The notes below the pieces were generated by a model. It worked only from the letters and a program-made list of their open reading frames with translations. It ran no database searches and was not told where the DNA came from. DNA of 64,000 nucleotides from Hyparrhenia diplandra (lineage: Eukaryota > Streptophyta > Magnoliopsida > Poales > Poaceae). The stretch lies in contig JADLZK010005838.1 of the NCBI GenBank assembly GCA_015847255.1, forward strand, positions 1 through 64,000. Reading direction: 5' to 3'. The first letter of the stretch is position 1. Each line of letters begins with the position of its first letter. The position numbers and the translations under genes are program-made. Positions 1 through 10,700 of the stretch are shown here, one piece after another.

Positions 1-32
1 CTTATGTTATAATGGCGTTAGATTTACCAACA
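1..32 (+). repeat. 3' terminus of a D-type Athila LTR (D')
   Basis: The first 32 bases end in GATTTACCAACA and match the last bases of solo LTR D (62697-62722), including the shared stretch GTTAGATTTACCAACA. From position 33 the sequence becomes the middle of an A-type LTR, matching the copy at about 52844. The reading is a D-family element inserted in LTR A', with most of it left of the window. Confidence 0.7.
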
Positions 33-1228
33 CCCTCTCCTCTACCTATATCAAAGGCCGTCTCCCCTTCATTCAACACACACCACACAAAGAGAGCCAC
101 TCTTCCTCTTCCTTCTTCTTCTTCTTCTTCTTTGTAGGTTAGTAGTAGTAGAATAAAGGAGAAAGGCAATGAGCTATCTTGGAGAGGCTTGGGCATCTTG
201 TATCTTCGGTATGAATAATATCAAGAGTTCCATTTGTTCTTGCTCTTATTTTATCAATATAGTCATGTTCTTGAATTAGAGTAAAAGTTCTTTTGATATA
301 ATCTTGATTTGATGAACTAGTCTATAGTTCCTATATCATGATCTTGTCTTATAGAACATCGTGGCAATCTATCATACATACATGTTTAGACCAAGAGCTA
401 GATCGATATGATGAGTTCTACCTAGAATTAGACTTAGTTGATGTTGGGTTGCGGGATTGATAGTCGATTTCCTGGCGGCGCTCTAGTAGAAGGACCGAGG
501 GGGCGGGTAAGCCTTGTTAACACGCTAGGTGATAATCACTAGTGTGAGGCGTGTGTATGCGGGCTAGGGGTTGCCTATCTTTTTGGCACATCATGCGGTT
601 GATGGGTGTAATTTTGGGTTGTGGCGACCTTGTCCGTCCCTTGTAATCCCCCGTTGGGGTGTGGCGATTGCATGCAATTTGGTCTCCATCCCGGTTTAAG
701 GCGATTAGGTGCCGTAATTAATTGCCGAGACCTTGGCTATCTTGACTTAGAATCTCCTTGAGTAAAACATGTGTGTATACGCTATCTTGACATGACTATC
801 TAGGATATACTGCTCCATGTTAGACTTATTCTTTTATTCATTCTTTTACCTTTATCCTTGAGATTGGCTTGAGTGTGTGTGTCAAGTTATCCTACTACCT
901 ATCTTGTTTACCCCTATTATGAGCATTGGTCTATTATACATTGGTGTCATCTTGACCATGTCGAATTAGAACTTTTACACCATGCCTTCCTTTGGGAAAA
1001 ATATAAATAGCGATACCACAGAATACTTAGGGTGAAATGCTACTTGGTATTTAAAGAAACTACTTGCGGACTTGTTACGTAAGCGTTCAGAATACCAACT
1101 TGAGACATATCTAAGCGTGATCGTCTTTTTTGGTGATTCGTTAAGAAATGTCAACAAGCATTTTCTGCTTAGTTATTAGAGATGGGTTCTAAACTGTTTC
1201 TAGTAATTTGCGCTTAAGAAATCTAACA
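33..1228 (+). repeat. A-type Athila LTR, 3' portion (A')
   Basis: This stretch aligns end to end with the right part of the A LTR (52844-53002 joined to 61168-62215). It shares the CTT-rich microsatellite near 108-135, the marker CTAGTAGAAGGAC near 484 and the end CGCTTAAGAAAT..AACA at 1228. The TATA box of A (TATAAAA) is changed to TATATCAA near 48. The element is probably inserted in the left LTR of G: the bases after it resume the G LTR sequence also found at 8966. Its start lies outside the window. Confidence 0.7.
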
Positions 1229-2041
1229 TCTACAAAATCCGCGCCGTATGAACAACGCATTTCAAGAAAAAGAGAGAAAAGTCACCGGCGAAGTTCGATG
1301 CGACGATCGCAGGAACTCGAGCGGGTCTTACTCCTGCGAGACGCGAGGCGTTGGCGGCGTCGGTTCTTCTCCAGCCGGCCGGGCGCGGCCTAGGGGTTAA
1401 ATCATTTCTTCTTTGCCGCTTCGATAGGAGTGTCGCGAGATGGAAAAGTGCATCGCGGCGTTGGTACTTTCGGTTTAAGAAGCGCGGTGAAGGGGAAACG
1501 CGGCGCCATTCTTCGCCTGCGTTATCGAGCAGGGGAAACGACGGGCGCTACACACCGGACGTCGGGTTCGAGTAAATGGCGAACAAGGAGGCGAGAAAAG
1601 CGGCCGATGCCGCAAAAGCTGCTCTCGATAGCATGCTAGGCGAGCAAATGCGGCCCGAGATAGAAAGTGGTAGTAGGTCGCTGGGCGAACAAATGAAAAT
1701 GCCACTTTCGGGGCAAGGGAAAACAAGATGGCCATACGGCTGGTTGAAATTTGAAAGGAGAGAAAAGAGTGAGAGGGAAAAGAAATAAATTTTCTTTTTA
1801 TTTAAATCCTTTTTCCAAACCTTTTCAAATCAATTTGAATTTCTTTTGCTGCGTTGATCAAATCCAAACAATACAAAAGTATCAATGCAAAGACATGAGT
1901 GCACATACATGTAGCTAGACCTTATAGTTGATTTTATCTTCACAAAATTTATTATGTTACTAAATTCCAATGCTCACAAAAAATGCTTAATTAAATCAAT
2001 TTGGCCTAATTTTGAAAAATGCAAATTTTCGAATTGGTACA
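1229..2041 (-). repeat. 3' LTR fragment of element G
   Basis: Positions 1234-2041 match 8966-8994 followed by 46331-47104 in the other LTR of G, including GCATTTCAAGAAAAAGAGAG near 1256 and the AT-rich run at 1780-2040. The LTR start (minus sense) is degraded to TGTACC where the other copy has TGTAACACCC. The fragment is cut on the left by LTR A'. Confidence 0.8.
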
Positions 2042-2060
2042 ACTCTACCCCCTTAAAAGA
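2042..2060 (-). other. Polypurine tract of element G
   Basis: On the minus strand this reads TCTTTTAAGGGGGTAGAGT and directly abuts the 3' LTR start. Its position and purine content fit the plus-strand primer of a Ty3/gypsy element. Confidence 0.7.
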
Positions 2061-2090
2061 AAATCTAGATCACGAGATTTAGGCTGGCGC

Positions 2091-5000
2091 TTACTCAAAA
2101 AGTCTTGGATATGTCTTTCTCAATTCCTCTTCTCTTTCCCATGTAGCCTCGCCTCGAATACAGATTCCATTGAACTTTGCACATTTTAATAACCCGACTT
2201 CTAGTGACTCTTTCGGTTGTCTCTAAGATCCTTCTTGGAAATTCCTCATATGTGAGATCCTCCTTATGATAAGGTCTTCCAATGGTATTTGCTCTTCGGT
2301 ACTACGCAAACATCTCTTAAGTTGAGACACATGAAACACATTGTGCACACGGACAAACTAGGAGGCAAATTCAATTGATAAGCCACTTCACCCACGTCTT
2401 GCTAGAATTTTGAAAGGACCAACATACCTTGGTGCTAACTTTCCTTTCATGTTAAACCTCTTAACATTCCTCATAGGTGATACTTTCAAATAAGCGTAAT
2501 CGCCCACATTGAAACTCAAATCCTTCCTTCTAGTATCGGCATAACTCTTCGGCGGGTTTGTGCTACCCTCGGGTTTCTCTCCGATCTTTCTTACCTACTC
2601 TTGACATTTCTAAGCACATCCATTTCCAAACACTTGACTCTCTCCCCTCGATTCGAGAACAATGGTGTTCTACACTTATGCCCATACAATGCTTCAAGCT
2701 TGGTGCCATCTTGAGACTACGTTGGTAACTATTGTTATAAGAGAATTCAAAGCATATGGCAAACTCTTATCCCAACTAGTACCATATTGTAGTGCACAAG
2801 CTCTCAACATATCCTCAAGAAGATGATTAACCCTCTCAGCCCGTCCATCACCGTGGATGGAAGGTTGTACTAAAATTCAACTTGGTTCCCAAAGACTCAT
2901 GTACCTTCTCCCAAAAGTGAGGCGTGAATTGGGCACCTCTATCGACACAATCTTCTTTGGGACTCCATGTAAGCATACTATCCTCTCCATATACAACTCA
3001 ACTAAGCGGGGTCCTCTATAGGTAGTCTTATTTGGCAAAAAGTGAGCAACCTTTGTCAATCACGTCCACTATTACCCAAATAGAATCGTAACCTTTCTAC
3101 GTGTGCGTGGCAATCCCACTATGAAATCCATACCAACTTCTTCCCACTTCCACTTTCGGGGAATCCTCATTGGTTGTAACAATCCGGTGGTCTCTCGATG
3201 CTTTCGGCTTTCACACGTTGACAAGTATCACACAAGGCCACATTTTACGCTACATCCCTCTTCAAACCATACCACCAATACCTCTCTTTAAGATCAAGAT
3301 ACATCTTAGTACTACCGGGATGTATAGAATAAGGCGACTCATGTGCCTTTCTCAATATTGCATCATGAATAGACTTCACCGGAGCACCGTGATCCTTTTC
3401 CCAAACCATAAAAGTACCATTATCATCAATATGGAACCCGGGTGCTTTGCGGTTACTACGTTTTTGTTATCTCTTTCGGTTTCTCATCCACTAATTGACT
3501 CGCGGATTTCTTCCTCCAAGGTGGGTGTCACTTCTATCTCCACAACATTGCGAGCGATTCCCAAGTTGAGATGCTCAAACTACGCACATAACTCCTTAGT
3601 CTTAGGTCTTTGCCTGAAACTCATTGGCATACCTCTTCACGCTAAGTGCATCGGCCCACAACGTTTGCTTTACCGGGATGATAGTGCACATCAAGATCAT
3701 AATCCTTGATCAACTCCAACCAACGATGTTGTCTCAAGTTCAAGTCGGATCGAGTAAAGATATACTTCAAGCTCTTATGATTGGTATATATATCACTCTT
3801 ATGCCCAATTAGATAGTGCCTCCGGATCTTCGCATGAACCCTTTGCGGGCTAACTCTAGATCATGAGTAGGATAATTAAGTTCATGCTTTCTCAACTATC
3901 TAGATGCATATGCAACAACTTTGCCCTCTTGCATAAGAACACAACCCAAACCAAGGCGAGATGCATCACAATAAATAGAGAACTTCTTACTTAGATCGGG
4001 GCAATACTAACACGGGGCGTAGTCAACCTTTCCTTGAACTCTTCAAAACTAGATTGACACTTGTCCGACCACACAAACTTGACATTCTTCTCTAACGGAA
4101 GCAGTCATTGGTTTAGCAAGTTTAGAAAACCCTTCAATGAACCTCCTATAGTAACCGGCCAATCCAAGAAAGCTACGAATTTCACTTACATCCGTAGGTG
4201 GCTTCCAATTCAACACATCCTTCACTTTACTTGGATCCACCGATATTCCACCATTAGAGACAACATGACCTAAGAAAGAAACTTCCTTCAACCAAAACTC
4301 ACATTTACTCCTCTTAGCATATAGCGATGCTCTCTAAGTTTCGTAACACCAATCCGAGATGTTCAGCATGTTCTTCTTAAGTCTTTGAGAACACCAATAT
4401 ATCATCAATAAATACCACCACAAACATGTCAAGATACTCCATAAACACTTTATTCATCATGTACATAAAGTATACGAGGAGCATTGGTCAAACCAAAAAG
4501 ACATAGCTGTGTACTCATACAACCCATACCCTCGTAGTAAATGCTATCTTGGGCACATCTAAACTTTGAATCTTCAAGCGATGGTAACGGAAGCGAAGAT
4601 CTATCTTAGAAAACACACAAGCACCTCTCAAGCGATCAAATAAGTCATCAATTATAGGCAATGGATACTTATTCTTGATAGTAACTTCATTAAGAGCGAT
4701 AATCCACACACATACGGCTGCGTACCATCCTTCTTGTCAACAAAAGATCACGGGTGCACCCCAAGGTGAAGAGCTAGGGCGAATGAAACCTTTCTCCGCA
4801 ACTCCTTTAAGCTGTTTCTTGAGTTCTTCTAATTCCTTACCCCCATTATATATGGACGCTTAGCAATAGGTGCAATACCAGGTAATAACTCAATAATAAA
4901 CTCAATGTCTCGGTCGGTGGCATATCGGCAAATCATCGGGGAAGACATCCAGGAAACTCATCCACAATATAGTCCTCTTTGGTGGCTATCATCATGAAGT

Positions 5001-5339
5001 TGGTTCACTATGCACGTAGGTGGTGGTTGCACCGCTACTTCAACACTTGACTCGGTCTCCATTAGGTGCGATTACCTCTACCATCTTCTCTTGGCACTGA
5101 ATATTAGCTTGATATTTCCCCAACCAATTCAATCCCGGAATCATGTCAATCTGGGATGTTCTCGACTGTCGGACTAACTATAAAGTCTACCCCCTTAAAG
5201 AGAGTGTGAGGAGGGGCAGCGACACATAGCTTGCAAAGTTCCACCGGTGAGTTTACTAAAATGTTGCTTTTCATGGATATCATAGATATGCTATTGTTTC
5301 TAACAAATGTTTGGGAAATAAATGTATGCGAAGCTCGAA
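2091..5339 (-). pseudogene. pol: Broken pol of Tekay/Del element G (PR-RT-RH-IN-chromodomain)
   Basis: This encodes the replication enzymes of a chromovirus but is interrupted by many stops and frameshifts. In order on the minus strand: protease (about 5150-5335, active site altered to FDSSF); reverse transcriptase (about 4870-4050), with an intact FIDD catalytic motif at 4401-4412 and the segment SFLGLAGYYRRFIEGFSKLA near 4150; RNase H tail with RWLELIKDYDL near 3700; integrase, with the zinc-binding CQRVKAES near 3215, GMDFIVGLP near 3120 and a frameshifted second aspartate region near 2945; then a C-terminal chromodomain-like tail ending ATWEREEELRKTYPRLFE and TAA at 2091-2093. That tail is the hallmark of the Tekay/Del lineage. 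Translation in any single frame stays below 110 residues, so no functional polyprotein can be made. Confidence 0.85.
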
Positions 5340-6503
5340 TCAAAAAGAAGCGTGGCGGGGATAGAGTTGATGTTGAGCATTACCCATCATAATTCGCGCT
5401 TCACGCACGATATCGGCGGACACATTATTCGCGGAGTCAAAGTAAGAAAGGCGGCGACGATTTACTCTTGATTGCGCTTCGGGGTGTTTTGGGTTCAACC
5501 TCTTGGTACACCTGCTAGCATAATGTCCCAAATCACCACGAGCAATAACATTTAACAGAGTCTTGGGGATGTTCTTCATTGGAGTGGAATTGGGATTTCC
5601 TTGATCGCGGTGTTTGAGGTCCACCCATTGATAATTCCCGAGGACGGCTAGCGATCTTGATTATTTTGTGGGTGCGAGGGCGTGGCTGATTCAGTGGTTC
5701 TTGGTCGGCCCATGGTACCTCTCGCCGAGAACCAAAACGAGGGACGGGTGTTACTTCCGAGGCTTCTCTATTTCCTTCCTCTTCTTGTCAATCACATTGT
5801 GCTCATTATCTATAATAATAGCGGCGGTTCACCAACTCCCGGAAGTTTGCATAAGAGTTGGACATGAGTGAAACCTAAAGAGAATCATACAACCCTTGGA
5901 GAAATAGGCGTTGCTTATTTGCATCATCCCGACACATCATCGGAGCATAGCGAGAGAGCTGGATGAACGGTCCACGGTACTCTATTACCGTCATGGAACC
6001 TTGCCTCGAGAGATCGAACTCGCTTTTGCTTCAAAGGCTTCTCGGACCATCGGGAATTTGGCTAGCTCGAAGTCTCGCAAAAACTCACCTGCCAAGTATG
6101 GAGGAGCATTGTTGGGACGCCCATAAAGGTATGACTCCCACCAATCTAGTGCAGCTCCTTGCAACTTCCCCGAAGCATATAGCACCTTCGAGCATCATCG
6201 CCTTTGCACAATGTTGTTTGCCTCTCTATAGTTCGCGGCCGGTCATCGCCTCAAGAGGATCTTTGGCGTGAGAGAAATATGGAGGATGCCCTTTAAGAAA
6301 TCTCCATGCTTGTCTGCGGGTGGATCTTTCTTGTCCTCCACCTCCTCACGATTACCTTGATTATTCTGCATGAATTGCATCATTGTTTGCATGAGTTGCC
6401 CTTGCATTGTCATCAACTCCTCGGTATGTCATCAAGGGGGGGGGGGTTAAGCGGCACTGCCCCTACCACGGCCTCGACCACCTCTTCCTCCACGAGCAGC
6501 CAT
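5340..6503 (-). pseudogene. gag: Broken gag of Tekay/Del element G
   Basis: This is the structural capsid/nucleocapsid protein of element G. The start ATG at 6503 opens with MAARGGRGGRGRGR, the Arg/Gly-rich start usual for this lineage. The capsid core is seen at 6185-5991 (SGKLQGAALDWWESY). A nucleocapsid knuckle remnant, DLGHYASRCTKR, lies near 5500 with its first cysteines lost. The frame changes several times. Pol follows on the same strand without a clear gap. Confidence 0.8.
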
Positions 6504-6965
6504 CGTAGTCAACACCACATATATGTAAGCCTTAATGAATTCGGCATGAGAAACTTCAACTTGTGATAGACTCTGCTCTAGGAAGGCGGTAAGGATAGAA
6601 ACACGATAGCCAAGCCCATTATGCATATATTAGCTATAACCTTAATATTCTTAACTAGGGAACTTGTGGACATGCCAACAAAGCTCCGGCACTCATTACA
6701 AAAATTCAAATCAAGCATATGCATAATGACAAAGCAACATAACAATAAATGTTCACACTTCAAACATTAACTAAATCTTATGATACTATCATGGTTTTCA
6801 TGTTAAGGGCAAAGATCTTAAAACTATTCTTGGATGTCGCAAGAATGTGGTTAGAGATGATTCTAACTTGACATGTCAAATCAAGGAGTTGAGACATGAA
6901 CAAGGGGTTGAAACAATTTCAAGACCTTAAGCCAACAATTTCTACCTAGGCTTGCGTCCTCTGAT

Positions 6966-6987
6966 CGATACCGAGCCGATACCAATT
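6966..6987 (-). other. Primer binding site of element G
   Basis: Minus-strand sequence TTGGTATCGGCTCGGTATCG lies one base inside the 5' LTR end (GGGTATGACA at 6988). It resembles the TGGTATCAGAGC site that pairs with initiator methionine tRNA in Tekay/Del elements, with a few changes. Confidence 0.7.
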
Positions 6988-8994
6988 TGTCATACCCGTT
7001 TTTAAGGAACAAAAGCGAATACAAGGATTACATATGTGCCCCGAGATCAATCACACATATGCAAGACAAATCACCGGAGTATCATATCCAAAGCTTATTA
7101 CATAACGTTTAATATTCATTACATGAATAAAAGCAAGGTCTAACAAAGCGGAAGTAAGCGACTAGCACTCGGTCTTTGCTCTAAAATCCACGGGATTGCC
7201 AATTGGTTGACATCAAGCCTAGAGATCTCCTTGAAACACATCTTCATCTCCAAAGTCATTTACCCATCAGGGATTTTCCAAATATTGAATGTAAAACAAG
7301 CGTAAGTACATGTAAGTACTCAACAAATATAACATGGGTGTATATGAGGCTCAAAAGGATGTATAACGGTTAAAGCGCATTTTTCTTTTAGTTGTCAAAG
7401 TTTTAAGCATTAGCATCAAGAACTTCCCATCAACCCATAATCATATGAACGAACAAGTATGAATAATAATAAATCATAAGCGAGATATTAAACAATGATC
7501 ATCTATTTTTTGTAAAAGTGTCTCCAAGGCGTTCATAACCATGAACACTACTGATATATTAGTTTTTACTCTGCTTGAGAGGTATACACTTTCACTATGG
7601 GTTATGATTTCCACGGCCAATGAAAATCGTATAAAGCCTTTCAAAGGGTTGTCTAACATGTCAATGGCCCACGGTACAAACCCTGTATATCTCCTAACCG
7701 GTAACCCCAACAAATAGTTAGACAAGATCCTTTGATCAACTAGAGCTAGAGCCACGCGTGACCCCCATAGTCACATCTTGTATGTCCCGGATGATCGGTT
7801 ACAAAATAAGTCCTTACAGGAGAGCTAAGAGCACCATAAATAAATAAAACACATGCTCTTTAAGCCCTATGATCAATATTACCAACAACATCATAAATCA
7901 TGATTCTTTGCATTAACCATTAAACAAGAACAAAATTTGGTGTAGGTAGAGCACTAGCAAAATTACTACCCAAATGCAAACCCATAGGTGGCAAGGTACA
8001 AGTTAACAATAGCTAGGAAATCCTTAATGTCGATCAAAGGCGGACACATGCATAATGAACGTAATTATTAAGGTGAATAGGACAACAAGGAATTTCCCAT
8101 GCTATACTTTGCCTTGATTGGAGAACTCGGCTCAAGATTACCGAGAAGCTCGATTCGCAATGTATAGCTCACCGTCTATAGCAATTATCACGCAAAGAAC
8201 ATTCAATCGTCCACACAATCATACACAAAGAAAACAAAGACATATTATGAGAACAGTACACCATCAGCAAATAAATAAATTGAAAATGCTTTAAAACACT
8301 AGTTTACGTCGCTACAATCACATAGGCGTCAAATTCACCGAATTCGGATCTAAAAGCGGCGGAGATATGGAATTTATAAGGTTAACAATTAACAAAATAA
8401 TAAAGCTAATGCAAAATCGAAAATTAAAAAGTTTAAAACCTGACTAACGATGAGTTAAACATATAAATGACGAGACATTACGATTCTAACGCAACTTGAG
8501 CGGTTCGAATTGGGTTTTAAAAGCGAGATTTTATGATTAAAACAAGGTCGATGGTAAACTTGTAAATAGGCTGAACAGATTTTCTATTTAAAAATAAAAC
8601 AAATTTGGGCTTTCTATACAGCCGCGGGGACTTGGCGGAAAATAGCGGACGAGGGTCTCTTTAGTAAAACTCGGCGAGAGGGGTATCATTTGATGAGATC
8701 CGTCGGATTTGCGATGGGCCTTCAGGATTAAATCTGGAAGATGCGATGGTGTTCTCACGGAGAAAAACGACCCACAATTTATTTGCCATGGCGGCGACGA
8801 CGAAACTTCGCCGGCTGATTCCTTTCGGCGATTCCGGTCACCAAAATGGACACAACCGGTACCAAGCGAAAGAGGGGAAGAGGGCGTCTCACCGAGGGCA
8901 AAAACGGCGGGTGAGATGGTAGGTCTACTGCGTCTTTGCTTGGAAGGGCGAACGGACGCGATTTGCAAAATCCGGCGGCGCCGTATGAGCAACG
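6988..8994 (-). repeat. 5' LTR of element G, downstream part
   Basis: This is the 3' two thirds of the G 5' LTR in minus sense, ending TATGACA next to the primer site. The sequence stops at the target duplication CAACG (8990-8994) of element F and resumes at 46331. I see no gene in it. The ORFs near 8588-9155 on both strands are not conserved in the other LTR and run through the F junction. Confidence 0.8.
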
Positions 8995-9759
8995 TGTTGA
9001 CACCCAAAAATGTCTGGATAAAAAGTTCCTCAAGAGTAATAACGTACTTCACCATTGCATTCCTCTCGTCGTCGGCTGATCGAAAAACATATATGGTTTG
9101 CCTCATTTGGAGTCGGGATGAATTAATTATGAATTTTGGGAGATTAATCAACTAGACCCGGACATGTCTTAGGTGTCCGGCGATTTTCGTCTCCACCCTC
9201 CGGCAAGGACCCCGGACATGTCTTGGGTGTCGAAATTTCGTCTCTACCCTCCGGCAAGTTGGGAGACTCTAATTCGAACCGATTTGATTCTTAATGGGTT
9301 TTAGGCAAGTTTTATGATTGGAAACGTATCTAAGATGGTTTCCTAAGGGGAGAAAGACCACCCCCTCTATATAATGAGAGGTTCATGGCCAATTTGATCC
9401 CATCTACATCCAATCGACAACCAATCTATCTCTGTCCCGTTTTGTAGGTCATCTTCTTCCTTCAACCCCTCTATCTTCTTTGTTCGCGGCGAACTCAGCG
9501 TTCTTCATCGGCATTCTAGGCGGCCATGCTGGTCCTAGAGCACCCCTCACGCGTCGTCCTCCCGACGCGGGTCTTCCCGAGGTGCGCGTTCGGAGGTTCT
9601 TTCGGCCCGTCACCGAGCTTCACGCGCGCCCCTACCGTTCCCTAGATCGGTTTGGGCTGTCACTTCGCGGTGCTCGCTGCTCAAAGGTCGATCGCGGCCT
9701 TCGTGGGAGTCCAAGGCCCCTCGATTGTGTTGGTGCGAAGCCCTAGTTTCGTGTCAACA
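8995..9759 (+). repeat. 5' LTR of element F
   Basis: 765 bases with TG..CA ends, matched over the whole length by 45561-46325. Differences cluster as small indels in the GC-rich second half (about 9480-9750). Confidence 0.9.
9368..9374 (+). promoter_or_regulatory. TATA box in F 5' LTR
   Basis: TATATAA sits in the context CCCCTCTATATAATGAGAGG and is conserved in the 3' LTR at 45939-45945. It lies about 370 bases into the LTR, where the element promoter is expected. Confidence 0.65.
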
Positions 9760-9766
9760 CACTTTT

Positions 9767-9782
9767 TGGCGACTCCGCTGGG
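9767..9782 (+). other. Primer binding site of element F
   Basis: TGGCGACTCCGCTGGG begins 7 bases after the 5' LTR end. This site is typical of a Tat subgroup and is usually assigned to an arginine tRNA; that assignment is from family knowledge. Confidence 0.75.
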
Positions 9783-10700
9783 AAGAAGAATTGTTTTGGC
9801 TCTACTTTGTCTGCCGAATCTATCTACCCTAGCCATTATTCTTAATCAATCTGTTATCTATTTGGCGTGATCGCCATTATTTCGGCTTCAAGGTCAACTG
9901 GAATTTTGTTGCTACAAGCCCGACGACAAATCAGGCCCCGCAAGGCCGATTGTGTGTGTTGTGGTTATTTGGTCAAATCAGAGATAACATTCAAGCAACG
10001 TTTGTTTCAAGGCTGTTGTGGTGTATCGAATTAATATATACAATATACATATACTTGAAGCATTGAAGCAACCTTCGAGAAGTTTTTCACGTGGAGGTCA
10101 GCTGAAGTTTTACCCAGTGTCTTCATCTACAAAGGAAAGAAAATCTGCTATCTCGCTGCCCTCAAGAAACACCAAAAGCTGCTGCTGATTACACATGGGG
10201 CGCATCAGAGTGTTGATTCGCAATATTATTACACCGCTCTAAGGTACATGCAAATAAATTACATGATTATAATAATTCTTTTGCAAGTACCGTTAATTCT
10301 CATGATGGTGTTGCTAGTTATCATAGTGCTAGATATGTTTCATCGGCTACTTATGTTGATAATTTTCCTTCACATCATAATTATGTATATCATGATAAAG
10401 AGCCGATGTATGCTGAAAATTTATTGAGTTATAATTCTTGTAGCAACATGCCACATATGTACGTTCATCGGCTATAAGTTCACAGCGTGATATGCCGATG
10501 CATGACAAAATAAATTGCTCTCCAAAATCAATATCATATACAGGAACTAATGCTCATGATTCGGCTACACATGTTACTAATAACCATAGCGAATCAATAC
10601 AAATTTAGCGCCTCATATCAATGCCCCTATTCATGATTCGGCTTCTCATAATTCCCATGATAGCGATTCAAAAAAGTTTGGCAAAGGTATACTCGGGTGA
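9783..10700 (+). other. Untranslated leader of element F, no gene seen
   Basis: About 0.9 kb between the primer site and the first gag-like frames. AT-rich from 10240, with stops in all frames and repeated phrases such as CATGATTCGGCT. No conserved domain is visible. Confidence 0.5.

Noticed and set aside
3170..3709. 179-codon plus-strand ORF
   Set aside because: It lies opposite the integrase and RNase H of G pol on the minus strand, where known motifs are found.
8588..9155. 187-codon minus and 148-codon plus ORFs
   Set aside because: Both cross the junction of the G LTR and F LTR and are not conserved in the other LTR copies.
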